Made by a program: the position numbers and the translations under genes. From an uncultured Peptoniphilus sp. (GTDB lineage: Bacteria > Bacillota > Clostridia > Tissierellales > Peptoniphilaceae), in the NCBI GenBank assembly GCA_902488455.1, contig CABTWG010000046.1, positions 1-9,713 on the forward strand: a DNA stretch of 9,713 nucleotides, read 5' to 3'. Positions 1 to 6,988 of the stretch are shown piece after piece (positions within the stretch are counted from its first letter, which is position 1; each line of letters opens with the position of its first letter). Below the pieces are notes generated by a model. That model was not told where the DNA came from, did no database searches, and saw only the letters and a program-made list of their open reading frames with translations.

Positions 1-124
1 CGAAATCAAAGATTTCGGCTAGGGCTTCGAAGGATCTCTACAAAAAACCACTTGTAAAGACTTGGTCCTCGGAGGTTAGACCCATTCGACTTCGACGGTT
101 TCACCGTCTCCGCTCAGGGTGACT
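1..124 (-). repeat. Diverged R1-R2 intergenic repeat pair, inverted relative to the right-hand array
   Basis: Read on the minus strand, 124-61 resembles the 53-bp R1 element found four times at 9082-9713. It shares the opening GTCACCCTGAGCG, then GTCGAATGGGT, then TAACCT...GAGG...CAAG. The middle is replaced by a perfect hairpin, GACGGT (94-99), loop TTC, ACCGTC (103-108). Further along the minus strand, 40-1 carries GAGATCCTTCGAAG, which resembles the start of the R2 element, and ends in another perfect hairpin, CGAAATC-AAA-GATTTCG (1-17). The R1-then-R2 order is the same as in the right-hand array. No open reading frame here looks like a gene. The element is cut by the window edge. Confidence 0.7.
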
Positions 125-243
125 GCAGTTGGTAAGTCTACTCTTATAAAATGGAAGCAGGTTGCCTTCGCTACAAAGTCTACATATAAAAAACTTTCAC
201 TCCTAATGTCTGAAAAAATATGTATTTGCAAAACAAGTAAAAC

Positions 244-276
244 AAAAAAAGCCCAAAAGATTCCTCCTTTGAGCTT
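244..276 (-). terminator. Rho-independent terminator of the double-cubane protein gene
   Basis: On the minus strand, 13 bases after the TAA stop, AAGCTCAAA (276-268) pairs with TTTGGGCTT (257-249) through nine pairs including one G-U, around a 10-base loop. A run of seven Ts (250-244) follows. The polarity fits the gene that ends at 290. Confidence 0.85.
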
Positions 277-289
277 AATTCCCCTTAAA

Positions 290-1435
290 TTAAAGCATCT
301 CTACAAATGCTTCAAGTCTTGTATTTAACTGTCCTACGTCGTTATTTGAATAGTCTGTTTCAACGGCTACATATGGCACGCCAAGAGAATTTACAAAAGT
401 CTTGATTCCGTGGGATTCTGATTGGAATGGAGTGCAGGTTTGAAGATGCATATCCACCACACCGTCGACTTTAAATTCTTTAATAAGCCTTCCTAGAAGT
501 TCCTTTCTATTGTCGTTGGGGCTTATGCAAGCGCAACCGATGTTTAGATACTTTTCAGCCATTGCCTCAACTATATCTTCAGCATCTTCATCTACATTTC
601 TGTCGAGAGCCTTGGCACCACCACAGTTTTCATAGCAAACAACAATAGCATCTTTTTGTTCCACAGCTTCGATTATTTTTTCCGTAGCGGCTCCAATAGG
701 ACATCCAGTGATAAGCACCCTCTTCTTGCCGGTGATTTTCTTTGAATTTTTAATCACGTCTTCCTTTAGATTTTTCATAATCGCTGGCACATCTTCCTTA
801 TAAAGGTAGTAGTTTGCCCCGTTTAAAGCATGCCAAAGTTCAAGCCCTGTAATAGGAAGTTCGTCAGCTTTCATAATTTCATAGAAGTTCTTAACAGAAG
901 ATCTGTATTCATTCATGATCTTTACAGCGTGGCGAAGATCTTCATCGCTTATCTTCTTTTCGAATTTGTCTTCAATCTTTTCCTTCATCTTTATGATTTC
1001 AGCCTTCCAAAGAGCAATGGCTTCTTTTGAAATCATGTTTGGAAGCTGCATAACATGAACGTCTTTGTATTCCTTTAAATATTCATACATCTTCTTCTTT
1101 CCGTCGCATGTAGTTTCCCCAACCACTAGATCAGAATAGAAAAAGTATGGACATTTTTCTGTAATTGCAAATCCGAATGAACTTTTGATCAAAGGACAAA
1201 GGTTCGTTGGCAGAATCTTTTCCGCTTCACCTATAGTTTCTCCTGAAGTTGAGCATAGAGATACAGGCACAGCTCCAGCAGCTATCGGAAGCTCTTGTGG
1301 AAAAAATGTGCAGTATGCGCCGACAATAGGCACACCATTTTCCTTTAGTTTTACAAGTTCACCTTGGGCTGCGCCTTTAATATATTCAAATTCTTCCAAA
1401 GTCTCTGGTAGTCTTTCCAAGTTTTCCATTATCAT
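290..1435 (-). CDS. Double-cubane cluster protein / 2-hydroxyacyl-CoA dehydratase-family (HgdB/YjiM-like) iron-sulfur protein
   Basis: This 381-residue protein matches the HgdB/FldB superfamily and is the size of its single-subunit branch (E. coli YjiM, clostridial double-cubane cluster proteins). Members of that branch are homodimers carrying [Fe-S] clusters. They receive electrons from a separate ATPase reductase and reduce small or activated substrates; the natural substrate is unknown. Eleven cysteines are visible: C42, C61, C80, C95, C110, C245, C267, C271, C301, C303 and C334. Several sit in family-like contexts (AYCTFFP, TTCDGKKK, ITGCPIG, CYENCGG, LQTCTPF), and the acidic motif ETDYS is at 359-363. 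The start ATG at 1435 has GAGG eight bases upstream; an in-frame ATG two codons later is a weaker alternative. The gene appears monocistronic, with its own promoter and terminator. No YjiL/HgdC-type activator is present in the window, so the electron donor must be encoded elsewhere. The family call is firm; the substrate cannot be assigned. Confidence 0.82.
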   Translation of the reverse strand: MIMENLERLPETLEEFEYIKGAAQGELVKLKENGVPIVGAYCTFFPQELPIAAGAVPVSLCSTSGETIGEAEKILPTNLCPLIKSSFGFAITEKCPYFFYSDLVVGETTCDGKKKMYEYLKEYKDVHVMQLPNMISKEAIALWKAEIIKMKEKIEDKFEKKISDEDLRHAVKIMNEYRSSVKNFYEIMKADELPITGLELWHALNGANYYLYKEDVPAIMKNLKEDVIKNSKKITGKKRVLITGCPIGAATEKIIEAVEQKDAIVVCYENCGGAKALDRNVDEDAEDIVEAMAEKYLNIGCACISPNDNRKELLGRLIKEFKVDGVVDMHLQTCTPFQSESHGIKTFVNSLGVPYVAVETDYSNNDVGQLNTRLEAFVEML

Positions 1436-1502
1436 TTTTAATACCTCATAATAAATTTATTTAACCTTAACACTATTTTTTAAATTGTTAACCATCTTAC
1501 CT

Positions 1503-1531
1503 ATTATAGCATAACATTATTTAATAAATAA
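1503..1531 (-). promoter_or_regulatory. Extended -10 promoter of the double-cubane protein gene
   Basis: On the minus strand TGCTATAAT (1511-1503) is a perfect -10 hexamer with the extended TGn motif. The -35 position (about 1526-1531) reads TTATTT, which is weak, as is common for extended -10 promoters. The expected transcription start is near 1496, giving a leader of about 60 bases. The upstream edge touches the terminator of the preceding operon. Confidence 0.6.
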
Positions 1532-1567
1532 ATCTCCCAACTATTTATGCCAATTGATTGGGAGATT
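1531..1567 (-). terminator. Terminator hairpin after the ABC transporter operon
   Basis: AATCTCCCAA (1531-1540) pairs perfectly with TTGGGAGATT (1558-1567), a 10-bp stem with a 17-base loop. It begins 20 bases after the ATPase stop codon. On the minus strand the downstream tract is T-rich but interrupted (TTTATTTATT). The T-run is actually better on the plus strand, so the hairpin may work in both directions. It separates the ABC operon from the double-cubane gene. Confidence 0.65.
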
Positions 1568-1587
1568 TTTTTATTAAAACAAATTTT

Positions 1588-2772
1588 CTACAATGAAAGT
1601 TCCATAGTTTTTGGAAAACAGCTCTTATTTAAGTGGTCGCATTCTCCACAATCATACATAATGTCTTTAACATCAATATCTGATTCGACAAATCCTACCT
1701 TCTCATAAAAATCAGGCTCTTTAGCATTGAGGTAAACTTTTTTTGCACCCCATTCTCTAAGTTCATCTACCATACTATCCATTAGATATCTTCCAACTCC
1801 TCTGCCTTGGTAAGGCTTAGAAATTGCAAATGTTTTAATTTGATAAATATCTTTGTTTCTAATTATTGAAGATGCTCCAACTACTTCATTAGATTTCTTG
1901 TCAAATAATTCAAAGCACATAAGAAGTCCCTTTGGATCAGGTTCATCAAGTTCTACATCTAATCCTGCTTCTTTGAAAAGAGGTAAAAGCTTTTTATAGT
2001 TCAAGGATTTTCTGATGAAAAATTCATTGAAAGATGAAGTTTGACTAATCCTAGCTAAGAACTTTTTAGTTTTTTCGCTCTTAGCATTTTTAAATATTTG
2101 ATTTGGAGTTCCTTCTTCTTCTATTATTCCTTCACTCATAAATACAATCTTATCGGACACTTCTTTGGCAAATTCCATTTCATGTGTAACGATAATCATA
2201 GTATAGTGTTCGTTTGCAAGGCTTCTTATTACTTCGAGCACTTCTTGTTTCCAAGATGGGTCAAGTGATGAGGTTGGTTCATCAAAAAGAAGCACTTCTG
2301 GACTTGATGCAATTGATCTTGCAATGGAAACTCTTTGTTGTTCTCCACCAGATAGGGTAATTGGATAGCTGTCTACTTTATGAGCCATTCCTACTTTTTT
2401 TAAAAACTTTAGTGCTATTTCTTCAGCTTCTTTTTTACTATATCTCTTGGTTGAAATTAATGGCAGTGTTACATTTTGCATTACTGTTTTATTCAAAAAT
2501 AGATTATAGTTTTGAAAAATCATTGCTGATTTAAGTCTTAATTTTTCTATATCTTGTTTAGTTGCTTTTTCTGCATCGAGAGTAACATCGCCGATTGTTA
2601 TGGTTCCAGAATCTGGTTTTTCAAGATAGTCAAGGCATCTTAAAAATGTAGATTTTCCTGTTCCAGATGTTCCAATTATAGATACAACTTCTCCTTTATT
2701 TACAGTTAAATTAAGTCCCTTTAAAATTCGATTATTTCCAAAACTTTTGCTTAGATTTTCAATTTTTATCAT
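1588..2772 (-). CDS. Polar amino acid ABC transporter ATPase fused to a C-terminal GNAT acetyltransferase domain
   Basis: Residues 1-242 form a complete GlnQ/HisP-type ATPase that would power the importer encoded just upstream. Visible motifs are Walker A GTSGTGKST (34-42), Q-loop Q87, signature LSGGEQQR (140-147), Walker B LLFDEP (161-166), D-loop SLD (169-171) and switch H197. Family members usually end near residue 240-250. Here the frame continues into about 145 residues resembling a GNAT N-acetyltransferase: IRKSLNYKKLLPLF (253-266), the acetyl-CoA loop QGRGVGRYL (322-330), YEKVGF (356-361), and a Cys tail with C375, C378 and C386 (CGEC...CFP). The ATG at 2772 lies 6 bases after the permease stop, and its AGG-containing ribosome binding site overlaps that stop. 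This is the last gene of the operon. The role of the GNAT part is unknown; it could modify the imported substrate or a protein. ATPase call very firm, GNAT call firm. Confidence 0.9.
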   Translation of the reverse strand: MIKIENLSKSFGNNRILKGLNLTVNKGEVVSIIGTSGTGKSTFLRCLDYLEKPDSGTITIGDVTLDAEKATKQDIEKLRLKSAMIFQNYNLFLNKTVMQNVTLPLISTKRYSKKEAEEIALKFLKKVGMAHKVDSYPITLSGGEQQRVSIARSIASSPEVLLFDEPTSSLDPSWKQEVLEVIRSLANEHYTMIIVTHEMEFAKEVSDKIVFMSEGIIEEEGTPNQIFKNAKSEKTKKFLARISQTSSFNEFFIRKSLNYKKLLPLFKEAGLDVELDEPDPKGLLMCFELFDKKSNEVVGASSIIRNKDIYQIKTFAISKPYQGRGVGRYLMDSMVDELREWGAKKVYLNAKEPDFYEKVGFVESDIDVKDIMYDCGECDHLNKSCFPKTMELSL

Positions 2773-2778
2773 TTTAAC

Positions 2779-3438
2779 CTACCTAACATTCCATACCATA
2801 TTTTTCTTTTCTATTATCTTTTGTGCTCTTTCCATTAGGAATACTATTAACCAATACATAAGCATTAATGTTATATATGCTGAAAAATAATTAAATGTTA
2901 CTGCAGCTCTTAAATTTGCAACTGCTGTCATTTCCATGACTCCTATGGTAAATGCAACTGATGTTCCCTTTAAAATATCTACAAGATTGTTAAATAGTGA
3001 AGGTATTGCTACCATAGCTGCTTGAGGAAGTATTACCTTAAACATGGTTTGCATGCTAGACATACCATGGGCATATGCAGCTTCTCTTTGACCTTTTGGA
3101 ACTGATAAAATAGCTCCTCTAACTACTTCCTTCATATATGCTGCAGCATTAAGCGTAAGTCCAACTATACATATATATAAAGCAGGTATACTTCTCAATG
3201 CAGGAACAAATGTAGGTATCCCAAAGTACAACAAAAATAATTGTGGAATTAAAGGTGTTCCCCTAAAAAAGGAAACATATAGCTCAAGAATTTGATTTAA
3301 AACCGGGATTTTATAATAGTCAACAACAGCTATTAAAACAGCTATTATAAGTGCTAATACAAAAGAAATGATAGTCATCCCCAATGTTAAAGGGATGACT
3401 TTTAATATCGCACTAAATACTTCTATACTAAATTCCAT
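2779..3438 (-). CDS. Polar amino acid ABC transporter permease (HisM/GlnP family)
   Basis: This 219-residue inner-membrane permease has the usual length and about five hydrophobic segments (roughly 13-37, 54-75, 86-103, 155-172 and 184-202). The cytoplasmic EAA loop that docks onto the ATPase is clear: REAAYAHGMSSMQTMFKVILPQA, with E119, A120, A121 and G125 followed by ILPQA at 136-140. The family motif SFFRGTPL is at 56-63. It lies 12 bases after the binding-protein gene and 6 bases before the ATPase gene. Only one permease is encoded, so the transporter probably uses a homodimer. The start ATG at 3438 is preceded by a modest GGGAAAG ribosome binding site. Confidence 0.92.
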   Translation of the reverse strand: MEFSIEVFSAILKVIPLTLGMTIISFVLALIIAVLIAVVDYYKIPVLNQILELYVSFFRGTPLIPQLFLLYFGIPTFVPALRSIPALYICIVGLTLNAAAYMKEVVRGAILSVPKGQREAAYAHGMSSMQTMFKVILPQAAMVAIPSLFNNLVDILKGTSVAFTIGVMEMTAVANLRAAVTFNYFSAYITLMLMYWLIVFLMERAQKIIEKKNMVWNVR

Positions 3439-3450
3439 GATACTTTCCCA

Positions 3451-4278
3451 TTATTTATGATCTGGTGTAGTGATATCCATACCAAACCATTTTTCAGAAA
3501 GTTCTTTTAATGTGCCATCTTCTTTCATTTCTTTGATGGCATTGCTTGCTAATGCTGCAAGTTCTTTGCCTTTTTCAGTTTTTGCAAATGGATATGCGTT
3601 TGTTTCAAGTATATCTGTTACTCCCAAAATCTTTAGATTGTCCATTTCCTTAACAGTAATCATTGAAGAAGTTTCAGCTCTTGGCCATAAGTCACATCTT
3701 CCTAATGCTACGTCTTTTACAGACATACCACTATAGTACATAGGCTTTAATTCTATTCCATATTTTTTATTTAATGAGTCTACAATAACTTCATCACTTG
3801 AATTTGTTTCGCAAGAAATAGTCATACCTGTTTTTAAATCATCAAGTGTGTTTAATTCAGGATTATCTTTTGCAGATATCAAGCAATAGTAGTTGTAAGC
3901 ATATGGTTCAGTAAATTCGTATTTTTCTTTTCTTTCATCAGTCATTGAAATTTGTTCTCCAACTGTATCTAGACGACCGTCTTCAAGCATTGGCCACATT
4001 CCGTCCCAATCCATAACTTTGTAGTCAATTTTATATCCTGTACGCTTGCCAATTTCTTGCCAAACTTCATAATCATATCCTGTAAGTTTGCCATCTTTAT
4101 CAGTTTGAATCCAGCCTGGTGTTGTAGCTTCACATCCAACTCTTATTACCTTTTCTTCGCCGTTACTAGCTCCAGCTTTATCAGCTCCAGCATTGTCTTT
4201 GCTGCAACCAGAAATACCTGCAACAAGTGCCATCATAGCCAATGACATACATACATTTCTTAAAAACTTATTTTTCAT
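3451..4278 (-). CDS. Amino acid ABC transporter substrate-binding lipoprotein (family 3)
   Basis: This 275-residue extracellular solute receptor is anchored by a lipid. Residues 1-24 form a lipoprotein signal (positive N-terminus, hydrophobic core, lipobox ISGC with lipidated C25), followed by a polar linker rich in Gly, Ala, Asp and Lys (26-42). The mature part fits SBP_bac_3. The ligand cleft region TPGW...DGKLTGYDYEVWQEIG spans 53-77. The family motif SMTDERKEKYEFTEPY (111-126) includes R116, at the position that usually clamps the substrate alpha-carboxylate. Five tryptophans near the expected pocket (W56, W73, W91, W95, W198) suggest a particular ligand, but the substrate cannot be named. 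The ATG at 4278 has a perfect AGGAGG six bases upstream. It is the first gene of the importer operon, which has its own promoter. Confidence 0.92.
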   Translation of the reverse strand: MKNKFLRNVCMSLAMMALVAGISGCSKDNAGADKAGASNGEEKVIRVGCEATTPGWIQTDKDGKLTGYDYEVWQEIGKRTGYKIDYKVMDWDGMWPMLEDGRLDTVGEQISMTDERKEKYEFTEPYAYNYYCLISAKDNPELNTLDDLKTGMTISCETNSSDEVIVDSLNKKYGIELKPMYYSGMSVKDVALGRCDLWPRAETSSMITVKEMDNLKILGVTDILETNAYPFAKTEKGKELAALASNAIKEMKEDGTLKELSEKWFGMDITTPDHK

Positions 4279-4300
4279 AAATTTCCTCCTGTTTTTTATT

Positions 4301-4371
4301 TTTTCTTATGTAAATTTTAAAGATATATAAGAAAACTATAATTAAATTATAGCACAAGATTCATAAGAAAA
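4301..4371. promoter_or_regulatory. Promoter of the ABC operon with three copies of an ATAAGAAAA motif
   Basis: On the minus strand TGCTATAAT (4354-4346) gives a perfect extended -10. No good -35 is visible 17 bases upstream. The start would be near 4339, with a leader of about 60 bases. The motif ATAAGAAAA occurs at 4363-4371 and 4327-4335, and inverted (TTTTCTTAT) at 4301-4309. One copy lies between the -35 and -10 positions and the other two lie in the leader, where the inverted pair could form a hairpin. This could be an operator, but in such AT-rich DNA chance is a real alternative. Confidence 0.5.
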
Positions 4372-4490
4372 ATATAATAAAATAATATTTTTATACTCTA
4401 GTCATGTAAAATATTGATTTATAGCCATACTTGTCGAGAAAATAATCTTATTTTTGTAAAAGATATTTTGTATACTGACGTCTATATCCT

Positions 4491-4526
4491 CAAAAAAATA
4501 AAAGCCCAAGGGATTCCCTTGAGCTT
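4491..4526 (-). terminator. Rho-independent terminator of the parAB operon
   Basis: On the minus strand AAGCTCAAGGG (4526-4516) pairs with CCCTTGGGCTT (4512-4502) through 11 pairs including one G-U, around a 3-base loop. TATTTTTTT follows. It starts 19 bases after the aminotransferase stop codon. Its stem shares AAGCTCAA/TTGGGCTT with the terminator at 244-276. Confidence 0.92.
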
Positions 4527-4544
4527 AAAATTTTTCTTTTTATT

Positions 4545-5666
4545 TTATTTTTCTATCGCTTTTACAAATTCTTTTTCCAGACTTCCCTTCATCGGTACTT
4601 GCATCTCTTCTAGCACTTCGTCCAAGTTTTTGAACATTTCTTTGAAGTCGTAAAAATCTATATTGTTGCCCATATGTCCTATTCTAAAGGCTGTGTGAAG
4701 GATTTCTGCCATTCCTCCCGAGATTATGATGCCTCTTTCTCTCATTTTTTCAAGCAGTTTAAGTGCGTCATATCCTTCTGGTAGTAGCACTGTGGTTACT
4801 GTGTTTGCGTAGTGGTCTTTTGCATATAGCTCAAGGCCTGCGTTTTCTACTGCTGTTCTCGTTGCTTCTGCATATTTTCTGTGTAGGGCTACCGTATCTC
4901 TTGATAGTACTTTGCCAACTGCCACATCCATTGCGTGGACCAAGTTTTCGTTCATTGTGTATGGAAATGCGAAGGCTGCGTCTTTGTAATCGTAGAAGTT
5001 CTTGAAGTTTAAGTAGTAGGATGCTACTTTTTTCTTTGCGATTTCTTCTTTTGCCCTTTCTGATAGGGTGATTGTCGTTAGTCCTGTCGGTGCTGATAGT
5101 ACCTTTTGTGATCCTCCTATTAACACGTCTAGTTTGTACTCGTCAAAATCTATTTCTTCTCCTCCGATTCCACTTACTGAGTCAACGATTGAGAGTATGT
5201 TATAACTATTTAAGAGTTTGCCTATCTTTTCGATGTCGTTTGTGATTCCAAATGGTGTTTCGCAATGGACAAATGTGGCTGCTTTGAAGTCGCTATCTTT
5301 TTCTAGGTATTTTTTTAGTTCTTCTACGGCGATTCCTCTTCTGTAGTCAAATTTCAATTCTACAGGTGTTGCTCCTACGTCTTCGACGTATTCTGAAAAT
5401 CCCTTGCCGAAGTAGCCGTTGTGAAGTACTAGGACTCTATCGCCCTTATCTACTATGTTTATTACTGCTGCTTCCAGCCCCATTATAGCTTCTCCTAACA
5501 TCAAAAATGATGTGGCGTCTGTTTTAAGTATCTTGGAGATCTTCTTTTCTACGTTTCTGTGAAACTCTGTGTAACTTGGGTCGAGGTCCGGATTTGTGTG
5601 AATCTTGCCCATTTCTGCCATTACTTCTTTGGATATGGATGTTGGTCCTGCTGATAGTATTTTCAA
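4545..5666 (-). CDS. Class V PLP-dependent aminotransferase (alanine/serine-glyoxylate aminotransferase-like)
   Basis: This 373-residue fold-type I aminotransferase belongs to the group containing alanine-glyoxylate, serine-glyoxylate and 2-aminoethylphosphonate transaminases, and it has their usual length. Visible features are the N-terminal AGPTSISKEV (6-15), LGEAIMGLEAAV (57-68) where the family normally has a Gly-rich cofactor phosphate loop, D162 in VDSVSGIGG (ring nitrogen contact), the Schiff-base lysine K188 in GGSQKVLSAP, and R328 in FRIGHMG (substrate carboxylate). The start is TTG at 5666, set by a perfect AGGAGG five bases upstream that overlaps the TAG stop of the preceding gene. 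It is the last gene of the parAB-led unit. The substrate pair cannot be decided from sequence; no serA or glycolate gene lies beside it. Confidence 0.88.
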   Translation of the reverse strand: MKILSAGPTSISKEVMAEMGKIHTNPDLDPSYTEFHRNVEKKISKILKTDATSFLMLGEAIMGLEAAVINIVDKGDRVLVLHNGYFGKGFSEYVEDVGATPVELKFDYRRGIAVEELKKYLEKDSDFKAATFVHCETPFGITNDIEKIGKLLNSYNILSIVDSVSGIGGEEIDFDEYKLDVLIGGSQKVLSAPTGLTTITLSERAKEEIAKKKVASYYLNFKNFYDYKDAAFAFPYTMNENLVHAMDVAVGKVLSRDTVALHRKYAEATRTAVENAGLELYAKDHYANTVTTVLLPEGYDALKLLEKMRERGIIISGGMAEILHTAFRIGHMGNNIDFYDFKEMFKNLDEVLEEMQVPMKGSLEKEFVKAIEK

Positions 5667-5675
5667 TTTTTCCTC

Positions 5676-6107
5676 CTATTCACTGTATTCCTCAAATAGT
5701 CTATCGAATTTATTTGCTGAGGAGCCTTGGATCTTGTGCCAGACTCCATCTATTGAAACAAAGGAGTTCTTCCTAAGTATTTCAATCTTTGTGTTGTCTT
5801 TGAAATATATATTTAGCACGTTTATATTTCCTGTATCTGATGCGTCTTTTGTTGATGGTTTGCCCTTTATGGATTCCACTGCTGATGACATCTTCCTTAT
5901 GATTCTTGGGGTTGATGTCTTGTTTAGCGTGTCTTCTTTAAATTTTATAAATTCCATGTAGGATATGTCGTTGGTCTTTATCTTTATCAGACGATTGGCA
6001 TTAGAAATGGATCTTGCTGTAAAAAATAGCACAAGCATTATAAAAACTACGAAGACAAACCTTCTTTTCCTCTTGGTCTTAAGACGTCTAAGTTCTCTGT
6101 TTGTCAT
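5676..6107 (-). CDS. Hypothetical single-pass membrane-anchored protein
   Basis: I do not recognise this 143-residue protein. It starts with a very basic cytoplasmic stretch (RRLKTKRKRR, 7-16), then one hydrophobic segment (about 17-30). The remaining 110 residues are polar and, by the positive-inside rule, should lie outside the membrane. The C-terminal part (about 94-143) looks like a small beta-rich domain: NVLNIYFKDNTKIEI, then a short stretch leading to SIDGVWHKI and an acidic end. There are no cysteines. Its ATG overlaps the TGA of the PhzF gene (ATGA), with GGGAG ten bases upstream. Its stop lies inside the ribosome binding site of the aminotransferase. Tight coupling supports a real gene; function is unknown. 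Confidence 0.75.
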   Translation of the reverse strand: MTNRELRRLKTKRKRRFVFVVFIMLVLFFTARSISNANRLIKIKTNDISYMEFIKFKEDTLNKTSTPRIIRKMSSAVESIKGKPSTKDASDTGNINVLNIYFKDNTKIEILRKNSFVSIDGVWHKIQGSSANKFDRLFEEYSE

Positions 6108-6988
6108 ATCTTTAGCACTCCCGTTAAAAATACAAATCCTCTTCCTGTTATCTTTATCTTTCCACTTTCTTCTATATATTCTGCTGTGGCACTTCCTATC
6201 TTTCCAAAGCTTGTACCTTGGATGGATTCTATTTCGTCTTTTGCAAGTCCTAAATCTCTTAGATATTTTAAGGATGCTAGGGCTGATGTGCCTGATGCTG
6301 GCTCTTCTTCTATTCCCAGTCCTGGTGAGAATGTACGGGAATAGACGGTTTTATAGTCCTCTGTAGTTAGTGCTAGGATTGATAGGGCTTCTTCTCTTCT
6401 CGTTAATTCTTTCGCCATTTCATAGTCTAGTTCTATTTTCGAAAGTGTTTTTCTGTCCTTTATCGGCACGACTATGTCGCAAATTCCAGATGTAAGCTTC
6501 TTGATCGGTAGATTTTTACCTCCTAAGTCGATTTCTTCTTTTGATATTTTAAGGATTTTCGCCATTTCATCCTTGGTTACAGAAGTTTCTAGATCTTCTG
6601 CTTCAAGTAGCATGCTCACTCCAAGCACATCGCCATCTTTGTAGTCGATTTCTACTGGGATTTTCCCAAGACGAGAGTGTTGAATGATGTCCACTTTTCC
6701 TCTTTCTATTGGGGTTATATATTCTTCTTTTGCCAATGCATAAAATGTGGCAATGGTTGCATGACCACATAGGTTTATCTCTCCATCCTGGGTGAAAAAC
6801 CTAGTGGAATACCTGTTTACATCCATCTGTTTTATAAACACCGTCTCGTGTTGCTTTAGATCTTTGGCGATGGATTCCATCTCTTCATCTGTAAGCCCGA
6901 CAGAATCTATGACAACTCCAGTTGCGTTGCCGTTAAAGGAGCTAGTCGTAAAGGCATTTACAATATAGGTTATCAGTTCCTTAGTCAA
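6104..6988 (-). CDS. PhzF-family isomerase / epimerase-like protein
   Basis: This 294-residue protein has the two-lobed PhzF/DapF-like fold typical of the family. Members resemble the phenazine enzyme that isomerises 2,3-dihydro-3-hydroxyanthranilate, but most, including this one outside any phenazine cluster, have no known substrate. Visible motifs are the N-terminal VNAFTTSSFNGNATGVV (10-26), the candidate catalytic glutamate E48 in KQHETVFI, DGEINLCGHATIAT (68-81) and GLGIEEEPASGTSA (223-236). The start is TTG at 6988, overlapping the parB TGA by four bases (TTGA), with GGGAGGGG seven bases upstream. The next ATG would remove the conserved start of the fold. Its end overlaps the next gene by four bases. 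Confidence 0.88.
   Translation of the reverse strand: MTKELITYIVNAFTTSSFNGNATGVVIDSVGLTDEEMESIAKDLKQHETVFIKQMDVNRYSTRFFTQDGEINLCGHATIATFYALAKEEYITPIERGKVDIIQHSRLGKIPVEIDYKDGDVLGVSMLLEAEDLETSVTKDEMAKILKISKEEIDLGGKNLPIKKLTSGICDIVVPIKDRKTLSKIELDYEMAKELTRREEALSILALTTEDYKTVYSRTFSPGLGIEEEPASGTSALASLKYLRDLGLAKDEIESIQGTSFGKIGSATAEYIEESGKIKITGRGFVFLTGVLKI

Noticed and set aside
94..108. Canonical parS in the GGTTTCACCG stretch
   Set aside because: Only TTTCAC is shared; the sequence is the stem-loop GACGGT-TTC-ACCGTC of the repeat and lacks the central CACGTG.
119..328. Plus-strand reading frame of 69 codons
   Set aside because: It runs through the R1-like repeat and the terminator and into the end of the double-cubane gene, has no ribosome binding site and no protein-family resemblance.
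1485..1502. Rex (redox repressor) operator in the double-cubane gene leader
   Set aside because: TTGTTAA at 1485-1491 is a good half-site, but the expected second half four bases later (CTTACCT) matches only three of seven positions.
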